Position numbers and translations under genes: made by a program
Notes under the pieces: generated by a model
What the model saw: only the letters and a program-made list of their open reading frames with translations
The model's database searches: none
What the model was told of the DNA's origin: nothing
Source of the DNA: a bacterium
GTDB taxonomy: Bacteria; Patescibacteriota; Minisyncoccia; Phycocordibacterales; PALSA-1337
Direction of reading: 5' to 3'
Assembly: GCA_030698965.1 (NCBI GenBank)
Contig: JAUYLM010000078.1
Span: forward strand, 1 to 7,370
Length of the DNA stretch: 7,370 bases
Part shown: piece by piece, positions 1-5,829 of the stretch
Layout: every line of letters starts with the position of its first letter
Position numbering within the stretch: position 1 is the first letter of the stretch

Positions 1-1010
1 TTCATCATTTGTATCATGATACCCGGAATCTCTTTATTTCCGGAAAGAGCTTCTGACAGGGGCTTGCCGGCTTTCACGCTTTCCAGGGCATTGGTAACAA
101 TGCCGTTATAAACCCCGTTATTTATGACGAATGAAGTAAGCTCGAGGGCTCGAACCATGGAAATTCCGGAAATGAGCATGGTATTCATATTGTCGGCAAG
201 ACGGGAAAGGTAGAGCTTCTTGAACAAAATACTGACATACGGTATGTCCAGCTTTAGCCTGTCAAAAGCCATTCTGCCGACAGGAGTTTTGACGTATCTG
301 AAGATGAGGAATCCTCCGACGATCACCGCCGCCAGAAGTACAAAACCATATGATACAAAGAAATTGCTTATACCCAGCACAATCTGCGTATAAAAAGGAA
401 TTTCCTGGCCGGAGTCCACTAGTATGGCGCTGATCTTGGGAATGACAAGCGTAAACATGAGCACCATGACAGTTACGAATGTGATCACCACGAACGCCGG
501 ATATATGAGGGCTCCCCTGGCTTTTGTCACCAATTCATACGTCCTGTCGAGATAATCCGCCAGATAATTGAATGTCTCGTCCAGCTTTCCGGATTCTTCC
601 CCGGCTTTGACCATGCTTATGTAAAATTCAGAAAAGATCGACGGGTGTTTTCCCAACGCCATGGAAATAGTGCTCCCGGCCTGGAGATCATCCGCTATTG
701 TCGTCAGCTTTTTTCCCAGTAGCTTATTGTCGGATTCAGATGACAGAAGGCGGAATATGCGAAGAGCCGATACCTGCGCCTGAAAGAGCGTGGCCAGCTG
801 GCGGGAAAGAATCACGATATCTTTGGTGGAAACATGGTCCAAAAAAGGAATTTTGGTCTTAAGGAAAGAGCTCTCCCCTTCTTCGCTTATGGTAGTGATC
901 ACAAAACCTCGCCTCTGGAGTGAGGCAATCGCAATATCAACATTGACGGCATCAATGGATCCCTTCTTTTCTGCTCCTGTATGGTCTAAAACCTGGTAAT
1001 TAAATAGCAT
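1..1010 (-). CDS. pilC: Type IV pilus inner-membrane platform protein PilC (partial, C-terminus off the left edge)
   Basis: PilC is the polytopic inner-membrane core on which pilins are assembled and on which the PilB and PilT motors act. I read 336 codons without a stop from the ATG at 1010. The first T2SSF domain spans about residues 65-190 and contains the family signature AGEESGKLDETF (136-147). Hydrophobic segments lie near 168-191 and 212-238. A second T2SSF repeat begins near 269 (YLSRLADNMNTMLISG) and is cut before its own GEETG-like motif. Family members are about 400 residues, so some 60-70 residues are missing through the window edge, not through gene decay. The ATG is the only one after an in-frame TGA within the pilT 3' end. 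It lies 11 bp after the pilT stop, with no Shine-Dalgarno sequence but an extended -10 just upstream. Identification is secure. Confidence 0.95.
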   Translation of the reverse strand, partial: MLFNYQVLDHTGAEKKGSIDAVNVDIAIASLQRRGFVITTISEEGESSFLKTKIPFLDHVSTKDIVILSRQLATLFQAQVSALRIFRLLSSESDNKLLGKKLTTIADDLQAGSTISMALGKHPSIFSEFYISMVKAGEESGKLDETFNYLADYLDRTYELVTKARGALIYPAFVVITFVTVMVLMFTLVIPKISAILVDSGQEIPFYTQIVLGISNFFVSYGFVLLAAVIVGGFLIFRYVKTPVGRMAFDRLKLDIPYVSILFKKLYLSRLADNMNTMLISGISMVRALELTSFVINNGVYNGIVTNALESVKAGKPLSEALSGNKEIPGIMIQMM

Positions 1011-1020
1011 TTTTTTATCT

Positions 1021-1029
1021 ATTATATCA
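1021..1029 (-). promoter_or_regulatory. Extended -10 candidate promoter for pilC, overlapping the pilT stop
   Basis: The minus strand reads TGATATAAT, a perfect -10 hexamer (1021-1026) with the TGn extension. It is embedded in the last pilT codons and its TAA stop. The predicted start is about 1014, leaving 4 nt before the pilC ATG at 1010. No matching -35 is found (TCCCAA at 17-bp spacing). Because it overlaps coding sequence, part of the match could be coincidental. Confidence 0.45.
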
Positions 1030-2080
1030 TCCTCTCAAGGGTTTTGGGATTGAGGGAATTGTTATAGGCGCTTTCTACGCTGATCTCTCCTCTACGCACG
1101 AGATCTGCGAGAGATCTGTTCATATCTACCATTCCTCCGCCGGAGCTCGTCTCTATTACGGTATTTATCTCATGAATTCTTTTTTCACGGATAAGATTGG
1201 AAACGGCGCTGTTGTTTATGAGAAGCTCGTAAGCAGGTATCAAACCGCCTGATATTCTGGGGATAAGGCGCTGAGAAAAAATGCCAGTGAGGCTTCCTGC
1301 GATCTGCACCCGGATCTGGTCCTGCTGGGCCGGAGGAAATGAATCGATGATCCTGTTGATGGTCTGCGCGGCATTATTCGTATGCAGAGTAGAGAAGACA
1401 AGGTGCCCTGTTTCTGCCGCTGTCACGGCCGTAGCAACAGTGTCCGTATCACGCATCTCTCCCAAGAGGCATACGTCTATGTCTTCCCTGAACATTGAAA
1501 CAAGAGCGCTTGTGAAGTCGGGCGTATCAATGCCGACTTCCCGCTGGTCTATAATGGATTTTTTTGATTCATAAATATATTCAATCGGATCTTCAATGGT
1601 AAGAATATGCTCTGTCCTGGTTTGGTTTATTATCTCTATGAGAGAAGCCAGCGTGGTCGTCTTCCCTTGTCCTATAGGCCCCACGCAAAGAAAGAATCCC
1701 TGCTGTCTCCTGGTGAATGATTCCAGAATAGGAGGAAGGTTGAGCTCAGCCAGTGTGCGGATGGATTTGGGAATGAGGCGCAGGGCGATGGAGAGATGTG
1801 TCTGACGGTAGAAAGCATTTCCTCGGAAGCGCGTCTCTGTTAGGCTGTATGAAAAATCAACCTCCCTATCATTTTCCAGATCTGTCTTGTTTTTTTCGCT
1901 TAGAAACTCATTCAGAAATCCTTTTATATCATTCAGAGAAAGAACCGGCTTCTTGACCAGAGGCATGAGAGCGCCCGATACCCTGATGATCGGATTGCGC
2001 CCTTCAGACAAATGCAGGTCGGACGCCCCTTCGTGGATGACCATCGTTACCAAATCCTCAATTTCTTTTTTATAATCCAT
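1022..2080 (-). CDS. pilT: Type IV pilus retraction ATPase PilT
   Basis: A hexameric cytoplasmic ATPase that depolymerises pili, driving twitching and DNA uptake. The 352 residues match the usual PilT length. The N-terminal PAS-like region includes ASDLHLSEGRNPIIRVSG (19-36). The Walker A is GPIGQGKT (134-141), the Asp box TIEDPIEY (161-168), the Walker B CLLGEMRD (204-211, with E208) and the His box TGHLVFSTLHTN (224-235). AVSNLIREKRIHEI (292-305) corresponds to the AIRNLIRE retraction motif and separates PilT from PilB/GspE. There is no long N-terminal domain and no cysteine zinc motif, also as in PilT. Oddities are I136 and Q138 in the P-loop, where T and S are usual, and REDIDV where REDPDV is usual. 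The ATG lies 11 bp after the receiver gene stop, with no Shine-Dalgarno sequence and no convincing promoter of its own. PilU is the alternative family, but the AIRNLIRE match favours PilT. Confidence 0.95.
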   Translation of the reverse strand: MDYKKEIEDLVTMVIHEGASDLHLSEGRNPIIRVSGALMPLVKKPVLSLNDIKGFLNEFLSEKNKTDLENDREVDFSYSLTETRFRGNAFYRQTHLSIALRLIPKSIRTLAELNLPPILESFTRRQQGFFLCVGPIGQGKTTTLASLIEIINQTRTEHILTIEDPIEYIYESKKSIIDQREVGIDTPDFTSALVSMFREDIDVCLLGEMRDTDTVATAVTAAETGHLVFSTLHTNNAAQTINRIIDSFPPAQQDQIRVQIAGSLTGIFSQRLIPRISGGLIPAYELLINNSAVSNLIREKRIHEINTVIETSSGGGMVDMNRSLADLVRRGEISVESAYNNSLNPKTLERMI

Positions 2081-2091
2081 ATTTTTATAAA

Positions 2092-2490
2092 TTAGCTGTT
2101 TTTCTTATTAGCATAAATCTTATTTACCTCAGAGAGGACCTCTGAAGGGATGGTCGTAGCCTTTATGATATAGCCGTCCACATTGAGCTTCTTGGCACGG
2201 ACAATATCTCCGGAAAGACCTTGGTTTGTAAGCATTATGACGGCTGTTTTTTTGCCCAAGAGATTCTCTGACCGCAGGACCGTTAGGAACTCTATTCCGT
2301 CTATGGCCGGCATGACAACATCGACAATGAGGATGTCAGGCTGGAAACCGTCGCGGATTATCTTCAGTGCATCTTCGGATCCCTGGGCAGTGCTGACTTC
2401 AAAATTATTTTTGGAAAACTTGAGGGCATACATATCCAGGAGGAATTTGTCATCATCGACAAAAAGTATTTTCGGGAGATTTGTGTCCAT
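2092..2490 (-). CDS. Stand-alone CheY/PilG-like response regulator receiver protein
   Basis: A single receiver domain of 132 residues with no output domain. All receiver landmarks are present: the acidic pocket D12-D14 (FVDDDKF), the phospho-acceptor D57 (LIVDVVMP), the conserved T88 (IMLTNQ), aromatic Y107 and K110 (GYIIK). Phosphorylation by a histidine kinase should therefore be possible; none is encoded in the window. By analogy with CheY, PilG and PilH, it probably acts through protein-protein contact. Its position between the extension ATPase pilB and the retraction ATPase pilT suggests it biases pilus extension versus retraction, which is inference. The start is the ATG at 2490, 12 bp after the pilB stop. 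A good -35/-10 pair overlapping the pilB 3' end puts the predicted transcription start on the A of this ATG. It could instead be a general signalling protein unrelated to the pilus. Confidence 0.9.
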   Translation of the reverse strand: MDTNLPKILFVDDDKFLLDMYALKFSKNNFEVSTAQGSEDALKIIRDGFQPDILIVDVVMPAIDGIEFLTVLRSENLLGKKTAVIMLTNQGLSGDIVRAKKLNVDGYIIKATTIPSEVLSEVNKIYANKKNS

Positions 2491-2496
2491 GTGTTT

Positions 2497-2525
2497 ATTA
2501 TACTAGAGCTTGTTGACTTCTTCAA
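2497..2525 (-). promoter_or_regulatory. Internal promoter for the receiver gene (and probably pilT)
   Basis: On the minus strand a -35 TTGAAG (2520-2525, four of six consensus bases) and a perfect -10 TATAAT (2497-2502) are separated by exactly 17 bp. The predicted start is 2490, the A of the receiver gene ATG, so this transcript would be leaderless. The promoter overlaps the last codons and the TAG stop of pilB. It would let the receiver and pilT be expressed independently of pilMNO and pilB. Confidence 0.6.
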
Positions 2526-4260
2526 AGGGTATAATCTTATTGAAAGCTTTTATCATGGCATCTTCCTTCATTGTGAGCATGCCCTTTTGGCGTAAAATTT
2601 TATCTATCTCCAGTTCAGTAGGGCTCTTGAGTATGATGGATTCTATTTCTTTATCCATCTTAAATGCTTCGAAGACTGCCATCCTGCCCCGAGTCCCCTT
2701 TGGGCAATCAGGCGAAGGGGCTGCCTGATACACAGTATCGGAAAAAGGTATGTCTTTTTTATACTGGTCTGGAAGGTCGGCGAACTGCTTGTCTATCATC
2801 ATCTTTATGCTCCCATCCACAGACAGAGGCTTGCCGGCTCCAGGACAGAGTACACCGACAAGGCGCTGGGCGACGGCCAAAATAAGCGTGGGAGCGATTA
2901 GGAACGGGTCAATTCCCATGTCTATGAGCCTGGGGATAACTCCAGCCGCTCCATTCGTATGCAGAGTAGAGAGTACAAGATGCCCTGTAAGGGCTGCTTG
3001 GATAGCCAGCTGGGCTGTTTCCTTGTCTCGGATCTCGCCCACCATGATGATATCCGGATCTTGCCTAAGAGTTGTGCGCAGTCCGGATGCAAAAGTGTAG
3101 CCGATTTCCGGATGCACCTGAGACTGGCTCACCCCTTCCATGTTGTACTCGATAGGATCCTCAAGAGAAAGGACATTGAACTCCTCATGATTGATCTCAT
3201 TAAGCATGGAATAAAGAGTGGTGGATTTTCCTGATCCTGTAGGGCCGGTGATGAGAATAAGTCCGTACGACCTTTGTATGGCTTCCTTCAAAAGAGCGAG
3301 GTTCTTTTCCGTCATCCCCATATCATCAAGCTTTTTTACTCCTTTCTCCTGATCGAGGATGCGCATTTCTATTTTCTCGCCATAATAGGTTGGAAAAGTT
3401 GAGACCCTGAAATCAATCTTCCTGCCGTCAATTCTCGCCGAAAATCGCCCATCCTGGGGCTTGCGCCTTTCATCAAGCTTCATATTGGAAAGGATTTTGA
3501 TGCGCGCCACGACCGAATTGTGGACTTGAGGAGGAAGAATGAGGCTGGTGTTCAGAATTCCGTCCACGCGGAAACGGACGCGGACTTTGTCATGCATATG
3601 CTCGATGTGAACATCGGAAGCGTTGCCTTCGGTCGCGTATCGCACGATTGTGGCGACTATTTTTACAACGGGGGCATCTTCAATAATGAAGGCTTCTGAT
3701 TTCTGATCAGATTTGCGCTGGGCAATACTTTTTGCTCCGCCATGCTGTTCCGCCTTCTCTTTCTTTGATTCTATAACATCGTCAGCATCTACGGACAGGA
3801 CTGTTTCCAGTTCAGAAAGGGCTTTTGAAACCTCTCCGGAGAGACCCTTATATGAATCGATAACTTTATTGTAATCATCAGTGCCGATAATAAAAATCTT
3901 GTACGGAATATTTTTCTTGGCAGCAATGAAGTTGAGAGCGTCCCTGGCCTCAATATTATCTGGATCGACGATGCCAACCTCCAGCATTCCTCCCTTGAAT
4001 CCCAGAGGGACAAATTTATAGTGGACAGCCGACTCCTCGGGAATATATTCCAATGCTTCAAATGGAACCGGGGTGTCTCCTAATATCTTCACGGGTATAT
4101 TGAGGAACTCTCCCCTTGCGGCAAGTATATCCTCAATTTTTACTCCTTTCTCGACCAGAACCTGGTCGAGAGAATCTCCCTTTGAGGTTCTCTGCCTAAT
4201 TTCGTTTATATCATCTTTTGTTATAAGATTTTTACTGAGGAATATGTCTAGTATGTTCAT
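2503..4260 (-). CDS. pilB: Type IV pilus extension ATPase PilB (GspE/PilB family)
   Basis: The cytoplasmic hexameric ATPase that drives pilin polymerisation with PilC. Its 585 residues are a typical length. An MshEN/T2SSE N-terminal domain (about 1-130) is followed by a Lys/Gln-rich linker (about 160-188) and a second N-domain with SDVHIEH (215-221). The ATPase core has Walker A GPTGSGKST (339-347), Asp box SLEDPIEY (365-372), Walker B IIMVGEIRD (404-412, E409) and His box TGHLVLSTLHTN (425-436). The C-terminal metal-binding region is degenerate: instead of two CxxC pairs it has LCPGAGKP (C472) and PDCPKGTRGR (C519). The ATG at 4260 follows the PilP-like gene by 21 bp with no Shine-Dalgarno sequence; a weak -10-like TATTTT at 4272-4277 is the only promoter candidate. 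A perfect 10-bp inverted repeat lies at codons 30-37. Identity as PilB is firm; GspE is excluded by the pilus context. Confidence 0.96.
   Translation of the reverse strand: MNILDIFLSKNLITKDDINEIRQRTSKGDSLDQVLVEKGVKIEDILAARGEFLNIPVKILGDTPVPFEALEYIPEESAVHYKFVPLGFKGGMLEVGIVDPDNIEARDALNFIAAKKNIPYKIFIIGTDDYNKVIDSYKGLSGEVSKALSELETVLSVDADDVIESKKEKAEQHGGAKSIAQRKSDQKSEAFIIEDAPVVKIVATIVRYATEGNASDVHIEHMHDKVRVRFRVDGILNTSLILPPQVHNSVVARIKILSNMKLDERRKPQDGRFSARIDGRKIDFRVSTFPTYYGEKIEMRILDQEKGVKKLDDMGMTEKNLALLKEAIQRSYGLILITGPTGSGKSTTLYSMLNEINHEEFNVLSLEDPIEYNMEGVSQSQVHPEIGYTFASGLRTTLRQDPDIIMVGEIRDKETAQLAIQAALTGHLVLSTLHTNGAAGVIPRLIDMGIDPFLIAPTLILAVAQRLVGVLCPGAGKPLSVDGSIKMMIDKQFADLPDQYKKDIPFSDTVYQAAPSPDCPKGTRGRMAVFEAFKMDKEIESIILKSPTELEIDKILRQKGMLTMKEDAMIKAFNKIIPFEEVNKL
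4149..4171 (-). repeat. Perfect 10-bp inverted repeat (hairpin) early in pilB
   Basis: The arms TCTCGACCAG (4149-4158) and CTGGTCGAGA (4162-4171) are exact complements around a 3-nt loop. The stem can extend by a G-U and an A-U pair. It covers pilB codons 30-37 (SLDQVLVE), about 90 nt after the start. No U-run follows in the mRNA, so it is not an intrinsic terminator. It should form a stable structure in the pilB transcript; any function is unknown. Confidence 0.6.
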
Positions 4261-4281
4261 GGGTGAGCTATAAAATACCGT

Positions 4282-4584
4282 CTATCTCGGAGCAAAAGGA
4301 TTCGTTCTGCCGACATTCTGTTCCAGCACGGGAACAGTGTGGTCTACGAGAGATCTATATACCGGGGATGTGAAGATGGCAGTATCAATGCGCAGAGAGC
4401 TGATCTGGTTCAGAAGGGACAGGACGTTCGCGGCCGCTATCGAGGATTCTGTCGCCTGTGTCTCTGCCTCCAATGACGCGGAGTTATCTACAGGAGAGCC
4501 TGAAAAATATAAGTATGCCAGTATCATCACCACGATGATGACTGCTGTATAAATAACTGTTTTCTTGGATTGGGGTTTATTCAT
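4282..4584 (-). CDS. Small PilP-like T4P membrane protein with GRTNPFAP tail
   Basis: A 100-residue protein with a short basic N-terminus, one transmembrane helix (about 9-28) and a mainly extracytoplasmic segment. The C-terminus VGRTNPFAPR resembles the R-x-PF-x-P type motif near the processed N-terminus of PilP and GspC family proteins. No lipobox cysteine is present, unlike classical PilP, and no folded HR domain follows. Its position between pilO and pilB is the PilP slot, so I infer it completes the PilN-PilO alignment complex. The start is uncertain: an in-frame TTG at 4611 would add nine residues (MAQAIIANI) and overlap pilO by 16 bp, while the ATG at 4584 gives MNKPQSKK and lies 11 bp after the pilO stop. 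I prefer the ATG, because every other gene here starts with ATG and neither choice has a Shine-Dalgarno sequence. Function is inferred from context and motif only. Confidence 0.75.
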   Translation of the reverse strand: MNKPQSKKTVIYTAVIIVVMILAYLYFSGSPVDNSASLEAETQATESSIAAANVLSLLNQISSLRIDTAIFTSPVYRSLVDHTVPVLEQNVGRTNPFAPR

Positions 4585-4595
4585 GATATTTGCGA

Positions 4596-5156
4596 TTATT
4601 GCTTGAGCCAATATGTTTTTACCTCCACGCCGAAATCATACGTTCCTCCGGCCTCGCTCACAGCCACGGTAAGCTTTGAAATATCCATAATGCGCAGGCT
4701 GGATTCCAGGTCCTTCAGGAAATCCACGAAAACCTGGTAGCTTGTAGTTACGCCGAATGAAAGGGTTACGATTCCATATTTGCCTGCAACTCCGGCCTCA
4801 TCGTTCGTTCCAATAGCTTGCTGCTGTGCGTCGGGAGAACTTGTCTTGATATTCTTCAGCGCAAGTCCGTGCCGTGCGGCTATATCATCTTTTACATCAA
4901 TGATCAGGCGCACATTGTCCACATTATCTGGCACTATTTTGTTCAAGCGGTCTTTATCTTCATCACTTATGCTATTGTACGCCGCGAGGACGTTGTCGCG
5001 GACTTTTGTGAGCCGCTCGGAATTATCGATCGCCTGCTGGTATTCGCTGTTGACTATGCGTATCTCTTTGAGCTCATCCAGCTTGTAGCGGGTAAAGGTA
5101 AAATATATGCCGATCGCGAGGACTATTAGGATTAATGCTGTAAAGTTTCTATTCAT
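4596..5156 (-). CDS. pilO: Type IV pilus alignment subcomplex protein PilO
   Basis: PilO is a bitopic inner-membrane protein that dimerises with PilN and links cytoplasmic PilM to the envelope part of the machine. This 186-residue protein shows the expected layout: a very short cytoplasmic N-terminus, a transmembrane helix (about 5-22), a charged coiled-coil-like region (about 25-75), the segment VPDNVDNVRLIIDV (75-88), and a C-terminal ferredoxin-like region with GIVTLSFGVTTSYQVFVDFL (128-147). The pattern of strand, then FVDFLKDLESSLRIMDI helix, then strand is typical of PilO. The ATG at 5156 is 5 bp after the pilN stop, so the two are presumably co-transcribed and translated together. No Shine-Dalgarno sequence is visible. 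Identification rests on architecture, local motifs and gene order, and is strong in combination. Confidence 0.88.
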   Translation of the reverse strand: MNRNFTALILIVLAIGIYFTFTRYKLDELKEIRIVNSEYQQAIDNSERLTKVRDNVLAAYNSISDEDKDRLNKIVPDNVDNVRLIIDVKDDIAARHGLALKNIKTSSPDAQQQAIGTNDEAGVAGKYGIVTLSFGVTTSYQVFVDFLKDLESSLRIMDISKLTVAVSEAGGTYDFGVEVKTYWLKQ

Positions 5157-5161
5157 ATTAT

Positions 5162-5776
5162 TTATTGATTGGATTCGGAAGCCAGCACTCTCTCATATGA
5201 GATATCCGGCTGTGCCATCTCCGCGGAGAAATTGAATATGACGTTGCCATCCTTATCCACAGACAAATCGGAAAGGACAGGATTCTTTATGACCTTATTT
5301 GTTCCGTATTTCTGAGAAGATCCGAAGACATCCGACTGGAAAGCGACGCTATTGAAGCTATCGGCGATTCCTTTCATATTGATCTTGTACGCCGTGTCGA
5401 CAGCCAGAAATTCAAAACTGCTGAACCTTACGCCATCTATGGTCAGATTGCTTATGATGTTAAAAACTTCCGAAACAGAAATATGATTTTTGAGAAGTTG
5501 GTTCGCAAGGTCGATTTTCGCATTGGCCCTGGTAAGAAGAGTGATGAGCGGGACGTTGAAACGCTTTTCGCTCTCAGCCAGATCTATTTTCAGCTGTTCC
5601 TGGCTTTTGATTAATACAGTTTTTGCGATAAAAGTGAAAACCGCGCCTGCAATAGACAGGACGAATAGAAGAGACGCTATGACCATGATCAAACTTGCCC
5701 CTGAACGCGAATGACCGCCGCCCTGCGAAAAAGCGACCTTCTTAGGAATAAATGATGTTTGGAAATTGGTTTCCAT
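5162..5776 (-). CDS. pilN: Type IV pilus assembly protein PilN (divergent N-terminus)
   Basis: In T4P systems PilN carries a short cytoplasmic tail that docks into PilM, one transmembrane helix, and an extracytoplasmic domain that pairs with PilO. The 204 residues show a cytoplasmic tail (1-27), a transmembrane helix (about 28-51), a coiled-coil-like stretch (about 55-100), and a C-terminal alpha/beta domain containing SVSEVFNIISNLTIDGVRFS (100-119). The canonical PilM-binding INLLP motif is absent; the tail instead reads METNFQTSFIPKK. A glycine- and serine-rich patch (GGGHSRSG) precedes the membrane helix. The ATG at 5776 is 53 bp from the pilM stop, the largest gap between minus-strand genes here, and that gap holds a perfect TATAAT 8 nt before the ATG. 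PilN is the best call from order and topology; sequence identity to classical PilN appears low. Confidence 0.85.
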   Translation of the reverse strand: METNFQTSFIPKKVAFSQGGGHSRSGASLIMVIASLLFVLSIAGAVFTFIAKTVLIKSQEQLKIDLAESEKRFNVPLITLLTRANAKIDLANQLLKNHISVSEVFNIISNLTIDGVRFSSFEFLAVDTAYKINMKGIADSFNSVAFQSDVFGSSQKYGTNKVIKNPVLSDLSVDKDGNVIFNFSAEMAQPDISYERVLASESNQ

Positions 5777-5784
5777 TCGGTCTA

Positions 5785-5790
5785 ATTATA
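5785..5790 (-). promoter_or_regulatory. Candidate -10 element upstream of pilN, in the pilM-pilN gap
   Basis: The minus strand has a perfect TATAAT ending 8 nt before the pilN ATG, predicting a start near 5778 and a leader of about 2 nt. There is no TGn extension and no clear -35, so it is weaker than the pilM site. The rest of the 53-bp gap (5777-5829) is a T-rich stretch on the minus strand, GTTTGTTTTTTG, with no stem that would make it a terminator. Confidence 0.45.
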
Positions 5791-5829
5791 CAAGAACAAA
5801 AAACAAACGCCTAATAAAAATGTGTATAT

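Noticed and set aside
790..999. Plus-strand open frames opposite pilC, pilT, pilB, pilO, pilN and pilM
   Set aside because: They are antisense to strongly conserved, intact pilus genes, show no recognisable domain, and have low-complexity Ser/Arg-rich composition typical of shadow frames.
1082..1116. Inverted repeat GATCTCTC / GAGAGATC in pilT
   Set aside because: The arms are 8 bp with a 19-nt loop inside coding sequence rich in GA/TC dinucleotides; likely chance.
2707..2729. Inverted repeat ATCAGGC / GCCTGAT in pilB
   Set aside because: Only 7 bp with a 9-nt loop inside the coding region, with no U-run and no nearby boundary.
3789..4061. 90-residue minus-strand open frame inside pilB
   Set aside because: It lies in another frame of the PilB N-terminal region, which is itself intact and family-typical; there is no separate start signal or domain.
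4272..4277. TATTTT as a leaderless promoter for pilB
   Set aside because: It matches the -10 consensus poorly, lacks a TGn extension and has no clear -35; spacing alone is not enough.
5777..5829. Possible intrinsic terminator between pilM and pilN because of T-rich runs
   Set aside because: The T-rich tract on the minus strand has no GC-rich stem before it, so it does not qualify as a rho-independent terminator.
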